From Pilimelia terevasa (GTDB taxonomy: Bacteria; Actinomycetota; Actinomycetes; Mycobacteriales; Micromonosporaceae): a stretch of 64,000 nt of DNA. Location of the stretch: NCBI RefSeq assembly GCF_014647915.1, contig NZ_BMQC01000001.1, forward strand, positions 372,001-436,000. Direction: 5' to 3'. The notes below the pieces were generated by a model. It was not told the origin of the DNA, did not search any database, and saw only the letters and a list, made by a program, of their open reading frames with translations. The first letter of the stretch is position 1, and every line of letters starts with the position of its first letter. Positions 57,766 to 64,000 of this stretch are shown one piece after another. The translations under genes were made by a program, and so were the position numbers.

Positions 57766-59154
57766 ATGGCGGAGTTCGGGTCACCCCGGGTGGGGGCGAC
57801 CGCCAAGGAGATCGCCCGCGCCGTGCGGCGGGGTGACGCGTCGGCCACCCGGGTCGTCGCCGACCACCTCGACCACCTCGGCCGGGCCGACTCCGTGGTC
57901 TCGGCGTTCCGGGTGGTCCGGGCCGCCGCGGCCGCCGCGGAGGCGGAGAAGGTCGACCAGCAGCCCGACCTGGGCAACCTGCCGCTGGCCGGCGTGCCGG
58001 TGGCGGTCAAGGACAACACGGCCGTGGCCGGGGTGGTCACCGGCAACGGCTCCCGGGCCGCCGCGGCGGGCGTCGCCGACGCCGACGACGAGGTGGTCCG
58101 GCGGCTGCGGGGCGCCGGGGCGGTCATCGTGGGTACCACCCGGATGCCGGAGCTGGGGCTGTGGGCGGTCACCGACTCCGACGACGCCGCGGTCCGCAAT
58201 CCGTGGCGCACCGACCGCACCGCGGGCGGCTCCTCCGGCGGCGCCGCCGCGGCGGTGGCCGCGGGGATCGTGCCGCTGGCCCAGGGCAACGACGGGCTCG
58301 GCTCGGTGCGGATCCCCGCCGCCTGCTGCGGCGTCGTGGGCGTCAAGCCCGGCCACGGGGTGCTGCCCGCGCGGGAGGACGACGCCTGGTACGGCCTGGT
58401 CGAGCACGGCGTGCTCGCCACCACGGTCGCCGACGCGGCCCTCGGGCTGGACGTGCTCAGCGGCGCCCGGCCGACCCCGCTGCGCCAGCCCGGCCGGCTG
58501 CGGGTGGCGGTGTCGATGCGCGCCCCGGCGGTCGGGGTGTGGCCGGACGCCGGCAACCGGACGGCCCTGGCCGACGCCGCGCGGGCACTGGTCGATGCCG
58601 GCCACGACACCGCGCTGGCCGACCCGCCGTACCCCGGCAGCCTGCGCACCGGCGCGCTGTGGACCGCCGTCGCGCACCGCGCCGTCGCCGCGCTCGGCGT
58701 CGCGCCCGCCCACCTCCAGCCGCGCAGCCGCTGGCACGCGGCCGTCGGCGGGGTGCTGGAGCGCTGGGGGCTGGCCGGGGAGGACGCGCAGCGGCGCTGG
58801 CGGGTCGGGGCCGCCGACTTCTTCGGCGGCGGGTTCGACATCCTGCTGACGCCGGTGCTGGCCGGCAGCCCGCCCCCGGCCGCCGGCTGGGCCGGGCGGT
58901 CCTGGCTGGCCAACGTGGCCGCGAGCGCGCGGCTGGCCCCGTACCCCGGGGTCTGGAACGTCGCCGGCCTACCGGCGCTCAGCGTCCCCGTCGGGATCCG
59001 CCCGGACGGAATTCCGGGCGCCGTCCAGCTCGTCGGACCGGCCGGCAGCGAGCGCACCCTGCTCGCCGTCGCCGGCCAGTTGGAGCTGCTGCGGCCCTGG
59101 CGGCGGCACGCCCCGACCTTCCCGCGGACGGACGCCCGCCTGGCCGGCCCCTGA
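57766..59154 (+). CDS. Amidase signature family protein
   Basis: 462 residues from ATG 57766 after GGCAGGG; a GTG at 57748 is possible. Catalytic triad: Lys in 'GVPVAVKDNTAVAG' near residue 79, the cis-Ser in 'GNDGLGSVRIPAACCG' near 182 and the nucleophile Ser in 'DRTAGGSSGGAAAAVAAG' near residue 158. The usual G-T-D-x-G-G-S-I-R reads G-N-D-G-L-G-S-V-R, a mild change in the oxyanion region. It hydrolyses an amide; the substrate is unknown, and GatA is excluded by context and length. Lies 42 bases after the gamma-synthase. Confidence 0.88.
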   Translation: MAEFGSPRVGATAKEIARAVRRGDASATRVVADHLDHLGRADSVVSAFRVVRAAAAAAEAEKVDQQPDLGNLPLAGVPVAVKDNTAVAGVVTGNGSRAAAAGVADADDEVVRRLRGAGAVIVGTTRMPELGLWAVTDSDDAAVRNPWRTDRTAGGSSGGAAAAVAAGIVPLAQGNDGLGSVRIPAACCGVVGVKPGHGVLPAREDDAWYGLVEHGVLATTVADAALGLDVLSGARPTPLRQPGRLRVAVSMRAPAVGVWPDAGNRTALADAARALVDAGHDTALADPPYPGSLRTGALWTAVAHRAVAALGVAPAHLQPRSRWHAAVGGVLERWGLAGEDAQRRWRVGAADFFGGGFDILLTPVLAGSPPPAAGWAGRSWLANVAASARLAPYPGVWNVAGLPALSVPVGIRPDGIPGAVQLVGPAGSERTLLAVAGQLELLRPWRRHAPTFPRTDARLAGP

Positions 59155-59233
59155 CCGCGCCGCCGTTCGGCCCACGGCGGGCGCGCCGGGCGTCCGGTGG
59201 GCCAACCGGGCGTGTCGTGGCAAGATTCGGCGC

Positions 59234-60463
59234 ATGTCAGATCTGGTCACGCTCGCGGAGGTCGAGGCCGCGGCGAAGTTGCTCGTCGGCGTGGTGCGCG
59301 ACACGCCGCTGGAGCACAGCTCGCCGCTGTCCGAGGCCGTCGGCGGCCCAGTCTGGCTCAAGTGCGAGAACCTGCAGCGCGCCGGCTCCTACAAGGTGCG
59401 CGGGGCGTACAACCGGATCGCCGGGCTCAGCGCGGCCGAGCGGGAGCGCGGCGTGGTCGCGGCGAGCGCCGGCAACCACGCCCAGGGGGTGGCGCTGGCC
59501 GCGGGCCTGCTGGGTACCACGGCGACGGTGTTCATGCCGACGGGCGCGCCGCTGCCGAAGGTCGCGGCCACCCGGGCGTACGGCGCGCGGGTGGAGCTGG
59601 TCGGCGACACGGTGGACGACGCGCTGGCCGCCGCGGTGTCGTTCGCCGCCCGCCGCGGCGCGGTCTTCATCCACCCCTTCGACCACCGGGACGTGATCGC
59701 CGGCCAGGGCACGGTCGCCCTGGAGATCCTGGCCGCCCGGCCCGAGGTCCGGACGATCGTCACCTCCGTCGGCGGCGGCGGGCTGGTCTCCGGGGTCGCG
59801 GTGGCGGCCAAGGCGCTGCGGCCGGACATCACGGTGATCGGCGTCCAGGCCGAAGGGGCGGCGGCGTTCCCGCCCTCGCTGAAGGCGGGCGCCCCCGTGC
59901 GGCTGCCCGGCATCCACACGATCGCCGACGGCATCGCCGTCGGCCAGCCGGGCCGGCTGACGTACGCGCACGTCGACGAACTGGTCGACGACATCGTGAC
60001 GGTCAGCGACGAGGACATCTCCCGCGCGCTGCTGATGCTGCTGGAGCGGGCGAAGCTGGCCGCGGAGCCGGCCGGCGCGGCCGCCGCGGCGGCACTGCTG
60101 ACCGGCCGGGTGCGCGTGGACTCCCCGACCGTGGCGGTCCTGTCCGGCGGCAACATCGACCCGCTGCTCATGGTGAAGCTGATCGAGCACGGCCTCACGG
60201 CCGCGGGCCGGTACCTGCGGATCACGATCCGCTGCGCCGACCGGCCGGGCCAGCTCGCCTCGATGCTGGGCCTGGTCTGCGGCACCCGGGCCAACGTCGC
60301 CGACATCGAGCACCGCCGGCACGACCCGCGCCTGTCCTTCGGCGAGGTCGAGGTGGTGCTGTCGGTGGAGACCCGCGGGGCCGAGCACTCGGCGGAGCTG
60401 ATCGCGCTGCTGCGCGCCGCCGGCTACGACGTCACGCCGCACACCGAGGCGACCGCGAGCTGA
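59234..60463 (+). CDS. ilvA: Threonine ammonia-lyase with C-terminal ACT domain
   Basis: 409 residues from ATG 59234. PLP Lys in 'NLQRAGSYKVRGAYNRIAGL' near residue 50, 'VVAASAGNHAQGVALAAGLL' near 76 and phosphate loop 'VTSVGGGGLVSGVAVAAKAL' near residue 176. The C-terminal ~75 residues form one ACT domain ('RCADRPGQLASMLGLVCGTR'). This is the short biodegradative/actinobacterial type. Deaminates threonine to 2-oxobutanoate, the first step of isoleucine synthesis. The 3' end is followed by degenerate repeats. Confidence 0.94.
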   Translation: MSDLVTLAEVEAAAKLLVGVVRDTPLEHSSPLSEAVGGPVWLKCENLQRAGSYKVRGAYNRIAGLSAAERERGVVAASAGNHAQGVALAAGLLGTTATVFMPTGAPLPKVAATRAYGARVELVGDTVDDALAAAVSFAARRGAVFIHPFDHRDVIAGQGTVALEILAARPEVRTIVTSVGGGGLVSGVAVAAKALRPDITVIGVQAEGAAAFPPSLKAGAPVRLPGIHTIADGIAVGQPGRLTYAHVDELVDDIVTVSDEDISRALLMLLERAKLAAEPAGAAAAAALLTGRVRVDSPTVAVLSGGNIDPLLMVKLIEHGLTAAGRYLRITIRCADRPGQLASMLGLVCGTRANVADIEHRRHDPRLSFGEVEVVLSVETRGAEHSAELIALLRAAGYDVTPHTEATAS

Positions 60464-60550
60464 GCCGCGGGGGGACCGTGAGCTGAGCCGCCGAGGCGGG
60501 TGGACCGGAAGCTCAGCCGGCGAGGCGGCCGGGAGCTGGGCCGCGGCGCG
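60458..60550 (+). repeat. Degenerate repeats after ilvA
   Basis: Units starting (G)AGCTGAGCCG occur at 60458, 60480, 60509 (AGCTCAGCCG) and 60534 (AGCTGGGCCG), each followed by GC-rich sequence with GACCG or GAGGCGG, spacing 22-29 bases. The first includes the ilvA stop TGA. Ends just before the greA stop. Confidence 0.6.
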
Positions 60551-60559
60551 GCCCCGGGC

Positions 60560-61051
60560 TCAGCCGCTGAAGGGCGCGAACTCCAGGACGGTCACCGCGA
60601 CGGCGGCGCCGCTGGGCGCGGTGTACGACACGGTCTGGCCCTTGGTGGCGCCGACGATCGCCTGGCCGAGCGCGGACTCCGGGCTGTAGACGGTGTGCTC
60701 CGTGGACGAGCTGATCTCGCGGGACCCCAGGACGAACGTCTCGGTGTCGGACTTGTCCTCGTCGAAGTGGATGGTGACCAACATGCCCGGGCCGACCGCG
60801 TCGGCGGACGGCACCTCGCCGACCCTGGCCGTGCGCAGCAGCTCCTGGAGGTACCGGATCTGGCCCTCCTGCTTGCCCTGCTCCTCGCGCGCGGCGTGGT
60901 ACCCGCCGTTCTCGCGCAGGTCGCCCTCCTCGCGGCGGGCGTTGATCTCCGCGGCGATGGCCGGCCGGTTGGCGATGAGCTCGTCCAGCTCGGCCTGGAG
61001 GCGGTCGTAGGCGTCCTGCGAGAGCCAGGCAGCATTGTCGGGCTTGGTCAC
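60560..61051 (-). CDS. greA: Transcription elongation factor GreA
   Basis: 163 residues from GTG 61049-61051 behind GAGGAGAC. N-terminal coiled coil: 'LSQDAYDRLQAELDELIANR' then 'REEGDLRENGGYHAAREEQG', with the tip acids Asp and Glu that act in the polymerase channel. The C-terminal FKBP-like part has 'VLGSREISSSTEHTVYSPES' near residue 107 and 'ALGQAIVGATKGQTVSY'. Rescues backtracked RNA polymerase. Neighbours DUF4307 and mca are the usual ones. Its 5' leader contains an 18-bp tandem duplication. Confidence 0.95.
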   Translation of the reverse strand: MTKPDNAAWLSQDAYDRLQAELDELIANRPAIAAEINARREEGDLRENGGYHAAREEQGKQEGQIRYLQELLRTARVGEVPSADAVGPGMLVTIHFDEDKSDTETFVLGSREISSSTEHTVYSPESALGQAIVGATKGQTVSYTAPSGAAVAVTVLEFAPFSG

Positions 61052-61059
61052 GGACGTCT

Positions 61060-61095
61060 CCTCTGATCGGCGGGCAGCCTCTGATCGGCGGGCAG
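61060..61095 (-). repeat. 18-bp tandem duplication in the greA leader
   Basis: CCTCTGATCGGCGGGCAG occurs twice head to tail (61060-61077, 61078-61095). On the minus strand each copy ends in AGAGG; the proximal one forms part of the greA ribosome site. Confidence 0.9.
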
Positions 61096-61222
61096 GGACT
61101 CGGGGGTCGGGCTGTCCACGCGGGCCGGGTGTGTCGCCGGACCGGAAGCGTCATGCGACGTGTCCGGCGACGGAATTCGGACTAACGGCGTAGAATCCCC
61201 GAGTCTACCAGCGGGTTTCGAT

Positions 61223-61645
61223 TCACGCCGGTCGGCAGCGGAGCACTTCGCCGACGAACGGGCGCCCCGTCGTGCGCAGCACGTACCGCTGCACAGGCGC
61301 CCCGGCCGGTACCGCGGCGTCGGCGCGCCCGACGACCGTACCGTCGCGGGACCGCGCGCGCACCGCGCAGACCGCCCCGGCACCGGAGCGCAGGTGGACC
61401 CGGTAGTGGATGGTGATGCTGGTGTCCGTGGCGTCGGTGTACGAGATCACCTGCGGGGTGAACGCCGGGTCGCCGAACTCCCGGTAGCCCCGCACCGCCA
61501 GCGCCACCCCGGCCGCGACCACGCAGGCGAGCCCCGCGGCCACCCACGGCGACCGGCGGACGTGGCGCGCCTCACGTCGGCGGCCGTACCGCCCGGGTGG
61601 GAATACCGGGGCGGGCGGGGCGTTGGAGCCGGTGGTGTCGGTCAC
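61223..61645 (-). CDS. DUF4307 membrane protein
   Basis: 140 residues from GTG 61643-61645 behind GGAGGATAACC. After ~35 Pro/Arg-rich cytoplasmic residues there is one membrane helix (about 36-52, 'AAGLACVVAAGVALAV'). The outer domain has 'VISYTDATDTSITIHYRV' near residue 70 and paired Cys 'AVCAVRARSRDG' near 92 and 'VLRCRPA' at the end. This matches DUF4307, found between greA and mca in actinobacteria; no function is known. Divergent from mca. Confidence 0.85.
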   Translation of the reverse strand: MTDTTGSNAPPAPVFPPGRYGRRREARHVRRSPWVAAGLACVVAAGVALAVRGYREFGDPAFTPQVISYTDATDTSITIHYRVHLRSGAGAVCAVRARSRDGTVVGRADAAVPAGAPVQRYVLRTTGRPFVGEVLRCRPA

Positions 61646-61805
61646 CGTGGTTATCCTCCGCGGCATCGGAAACGGGACGGATCGGAGTACGGGACGGATC
61701 GGGGCCGATCCTGCCGGTCGGCGGCCAGCCGCCGGAAAGCGGGTCCCCGGATCCGGTCCGACGACCATGATGGCACCGAAGACGATCAGCGACGAAGGAG
61801 AGCCG

Positions 61806-62672
61806 GTGGCCGAGCGACTACGGCTGATGGCGGTGCACGCGCACCCGGACGACGAATCCAGCAAGGGCGCCGCCACCATGGCGCGCTATGTCCAGGAAGG
61901 GGTCGACGTCCTCGTCGTGACCTGCACCGGCGGGGAGCGCGGGAGCGTCCTGAACGCCAAGCTGGACACCCCCGAGGTGCGCGCGAACATCACCGAGATC
62001 CGCCGCGCGGAGATGGACCGCGCGCGCGACATCCTCGGGGTGCGGCAGGAGTGGCTCGGCTTCGTCGACTCCGGCCTGCCCGAGGGCGACCCGCTGCCGC
62101 CGCTGCCCGACGGCTGCTTCGCGCTGGTGGACACCCAGGCCGCCGCGGGCCGGCTGGTCGAGCTGATCCGCCGCGAGCGGCCGCACGTCATCCTCACCTA
62201 CGACGAGGAGGGCGGCTACCCGCACCCGGACCACATCATGACCCACAAGATCAGCTACGTGGCGTTCGAGGCGGCGGGCGACCCGGAGCAGTTCCCGGAG
62301 GCCGGGCCGGTCTGGCAGCCGTCGAAGCTGTACTACCACCACACCTTCACCCGCGTGAAGATCACCGCCCTGCACGAGGGCATGATCGCCGAGGGGCTGG
62401 AGTCGCCGTACGGCGAGATGCTGGAGAAGTGGCTGACCCCCGAACGGGACAAGGGCCACCGCATCACCACCCGGGTCGAGTGCGGCAAGTACTTCGAGGT
62501 GCGCGACGACGCGCTGCGCGCCCACGCCACCCAGGTCGACCCGGACGGCATGTGGTTCCGGGCGCCGATGGAGGTGCAGCGCCGCTACTGGGCGACCGAG
62601 GACTACGAGCTGGCCCTCACCCGGATCGACAGTCCGCTGCCGGAGGACGACCTGTTCGCCGGCCTGCGCTGA
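61806..62672 (+). CDS. mca: Mycothiol S-conjugate amidase
   Basis: 288 residues from GTG 61806 behind AAGGAGAG, matching the usual length. Zinc site of the LmbE/PIG-L fold: 'MAVHAHPDDESSKGAATMAR' near residue 7, giving A-H-P-D-D-E. Also 'VTCTGGERGSVLNAKL' near residue 37, 'ILTYDEEGGYPHPDHIMTHK' near residue 130 with the third ligand, and 'MEVQRRYWATEDYELALTRI' near the end. It cleaves the amide of mycothiol conjugates, releasing mercapturic acids for export; this is detoxification specific to actinobacteria. Mca and its paralog MshB are close, but length and neighbours greA/DUF4307 favour Mca. Confidence 0.93.
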   Translation: MAERLRLMAVHAHPDDESSKGAATMARYVQEGVDVLVVTCTGGERGSVLNAKLDTPEVRANITEIRRAEMDRARDILGVRQEWLGFVDSGLPEGDPLPPLPDGCFALVDTQAAAGRLVELIRRERPHVILTYDEEGGYPHPDHIMTHKISYVAFEAAGDPEQFPEAGPVWQPSKLYYHHTFTRVKITALHEGMIAEGLESPYGEMLEKWLTPERDKGHRITTRVECGKYFEVRDDALRAHATQVDPDGMWFRAPMEVQRRYWATEDYELALTRIDSPLPEDDLFAGLR

Positions 62673-62748
62673 GCGCCCGCCCCGACGCCCCTGCGCCCGC
62701 CGCGCGGGGGTGTCGGCGTACGGTGGGGCGGAAGGAAGGAGGGCCGCC

Positions 62749-63027
62749 ATGACCGGTACCCCCGGCATCGCCCCCGCCGCCGCGACCGCCCCCGCCGCCG
62801 CGACCGTCGGCGTCGCGGTCGCCACCCCGGCCCCGCGGCCGCAGGTGAACAACTTCGGCGACACCCGCTCCGGCGGGCTGGCCGGCCCGATCGGCCTGCT
62901 CATCGTCGTCCTCCTCGCCGTCGCCACCGTCCTGCTGGTCCGCAACATGAACGGCCGGCTGCGCCGGCTGCCGCGCGAGTTCGGCGAGGCCCGACCCGTC
63001 CCGGGCGCACCGCCGACTGTGGAGTGA
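62749..63027 (+). CDS. Small single-pass membrane protein downstream of mca
   Basis: 92 residues from ATG 62749 behind AAGGAAGGAGG. The first 40 residues are Ala/Pro/Thr-rich, then 'VNNFGDTRSGGLAGPIGLLI' leads into one membrane helix (about 47-63) and a basic tail 'RNMNGRLRRLPREFGEARP'. A small membrane protein of this shape follows mca in many actinobacteria; function unknown. Probably co-transcribed with mca, 76 bases after its stop. Confidence 0.75.
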   Translation: MTGTPGIAPAAATAPAAATVGVAVATPAPRPQVNNFGDTRSGGLAGPIGLLIVVLLAVATVLLVRNMNGRLRRLPREFGEARPVPGAPPTVE

Positions 63028-63186
63028 GTTACTCCGGGGTGCCTCTGTTGTCGGAAACCTGATTGGCTTAGCCTTCCGGCGGGGAGGGAACTGTCCTCCG
63101 ATCCGGACTCGGAAGGAGGCACCGGCCACTGGCCGCGGCATCCGGCGCCACGCCGGCCGCCGCCACCGTAGGGCCGGGCGGTCGCG
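63028..63186 (+). promoter_or_regulatory. Leader region of the last gene, with a masked ribosome site
   Basis: TTGTCGGAAACCTGATTGGCTTAGCCTT (63047-63074, read in parts) looks like a promoter. Downstream, CCTCCGA (63095-63101) can pair with TCGG and AGGAGG around 63109-63119, which would hide a good Shine-Dalgarno AAGGAGG. No ATG or GTG follows that site at the right distance; the frame from a CTG at 63130 stops at 63169. Confidence 0.35.
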
Positions 63187-64000
63187 ATGGTGCTGATCGG
63201 CGGAGCGGTCGTAGCGGCGTGCGCCGCCGTTGCCGCGTGCCTCACGCATCCGGCCGGCGCCGCCCTGCCGCTGTGGGAGCTGGCGCTGGTACTCGCCTTC
63301 ACCGGCGCCGCGCAGGCCAGCGCGCTGCGGCTGCGGGTCGGCCCCGCGACCGTGACCGTGGGCTGGGTCGAGGCCGTCGTCGTCATCGGGCTGCACCTGC
63401 TGCCCTGGGGCTGGCTCGTCTTCGCCGTCGCCGCCGGGGCGGCCGCCGGCAGCGGGCTGCGCACGCTCGGCGGGCCGCGCGGATCCCCGGCCGGCCGGCC
63501 GGCCGCCGCGCTGGTGCTGGCCACCGCCGCCGTCGCGGCCGGCTACGCATTGGTGGCCGCGCACCTGGGCCGCGGCTGGTCGCCCGCCCGCGTGGCGGTA
63601 CTGCTGGCCGCGGGCGTCCTGCTGCACCTCGCCGGCACCGCCGTCGCCGTCGCCGGCACCACCGGGCGGACGGGCCGGCGGCTGGTCGTCCTGACCGGCC
63701 GGGCGTGGCGGGCGACCGGGCCGGTGACCACCTGCGGTACCGCGCTGGCCGTCGGCGCGCTGGCCGTGGGGGCGGCGCAGCCGCAGTGGCTGGTGCTGCT
63801 GCCGCCGGTGGTGATCCTGCTGCACCAGACGTACGCCCACCGGCTGCGGGCCGCCGACGAGCGGCGGTCCTGGCAGGCGCTGGCCGAGGCCGCCGGCCGG
63901 CTGACCTCGGCCGACGAGCCCAGCGTGGCCCGCGCCGGTGTCCGCGGCGCCCGGGACGTGTTCGGCGCCCGGTGGGTCGAGCTGGACGTCGCCCGGCCGT
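63187..64000 (+). CDS. Membrane sensor protein, N-terminal part (cut by window end)
   Basis: 271 residues from ATG 63187 (in-frame TAG at 63169), open to the end of the window. Six or more membrane helices: 'LWELALVLAFTGAAQASALR' near residue 30, 'VGWVEAVVVIGLHLLPWGWL' near 58, 'AARVAVLL'-type segments near 130, and 'WLVLLPPVVILLHQTYAHRL' near 203. A cytoplasmic 'RRSWQALAEAAGRLTSADEP' signalling helix follows, then what looks like the start of a GAF domain ('GARDVFGARWVELDV'). This layout precedes GGDEF-EAL output domains in related actinobacteria, but the output domain is outside the window, so cyclic-di-GMP turnover is only inferred. Confidence 0.6.
   Translation, partial: MVLIGGAVVAACAAVAACLTHPAGAALPLWELALVLAFTGAAQASALRLRVGPATVTVGWVEAVVVIGLHLLPWGWLVFAVAAGAAAGSGLRTLGGPRGSPAGRPAAALVLATAAVAAGYALVAAHLGRGWSPARVAVLLAAGVLLHLAGTAVAVAGTTGRTGRRLVVLTGRAWRATGPVTTCGTALAVGALAVGAAQPQWLVLLPPVVILLHQTYAHRLRAADERRSWQALAEAAGRLTSADEPSVARAGVRGARDVFGARWVELDVARP

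Overview
The window is very GC-rich, densely coded actinobacterial chromosome. Three things point to a mycothiol-producing, sporoactinomycete-type lineage. These are a mycothiol S-conjugate amidase (mca), the gene order mfd - SurA-like lipoprotein - mazG - eno - ftsB - DUF501 - ppx, and the block ilvA / greA / DUF4307 / mca. The PilZ protein, LPXTG surface protein and DUF4360 family would fit Micromonosporaceae or relatives, but the family is inference. I see no insertion sequence, prophage, CRISPR array, rRNA or plasmid origin. Most starts were chosen from visible ribosome binding sites, and many are GTG.

Region 1-13 kb is an exopolysaccharide locus that appears to make a sulfated polymer. 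On the minus strand it runs: degenerate ATP-sulfurylase/APS-kinase fusion (PAPS supply), Wzz-like co-polymerase with a dead kinase domain, Wzy-like polymerase, phosphotransferase, sulfotransferase, Wzx-like flippase and methyltransferase. Most junctions are 4-base start/stop overlaps. A plus-strand WecG/TagA glycosyltransferase, a second minus-strand sulfotransferase and a truncated GT2 follow on the left. A secreted GH26-like hydrolase closes the right end. In a by-eye scan, the only two TTA codons in the window's genes fall in this locus (wzy and one sulfotransferase). The tRNA that reads TTA, a tRNA-Leu(UAA) of bldA type, lies at 39.8 kb.

Region 13-24 kb is mixed. It holds a lone DUF4360-like secreted protein, an NrtR-type NUDIX regulator, an LPXTG surface protein with a collagen-like insert, PEP carboxylase, DUF4180, an S66 peptidase, a hemerythrin, an SRPBCC protein and a stand-alone HypX/HoxX-like hydrogenase-maturation protein. 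Region 24-40 kb is housekeeping: mfd to ppx, then an LppU-type protein, a family-5 uracil-DNA glycosylase, NDH-2, a multi-membrane GT-C-like protein and the tRNA. Region 40-48 kb holds BI-1, thiolase, an SGNH hydrolase, DUF1232, cystathionine beta-synthase, an AlkZ-like protein, GNAT and an RTX-like secreted protein.

Region 48.7-53.3 kb holds seven tandem paralogous secreted four-cysteine proteins (DUF4360-type). An internal terminator-like hairpin follows the first gene, and a 24-bp palindrome lies upstream. Region 53.4-64 kb holds msrA, an ArsR/MFS pair with a visible operator, HIT, cystathionine gamma-synthase, amidase, threonine ammonia-lyase, greA, DUF4307, mca, a small membrane protein and the start of a membrane sensor cut by the window end.

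The sequence is also rich in perfect inverted repeats and short tandem duplications of 15-23 bp in non-coding DNA. Several sit directly at translation starts.
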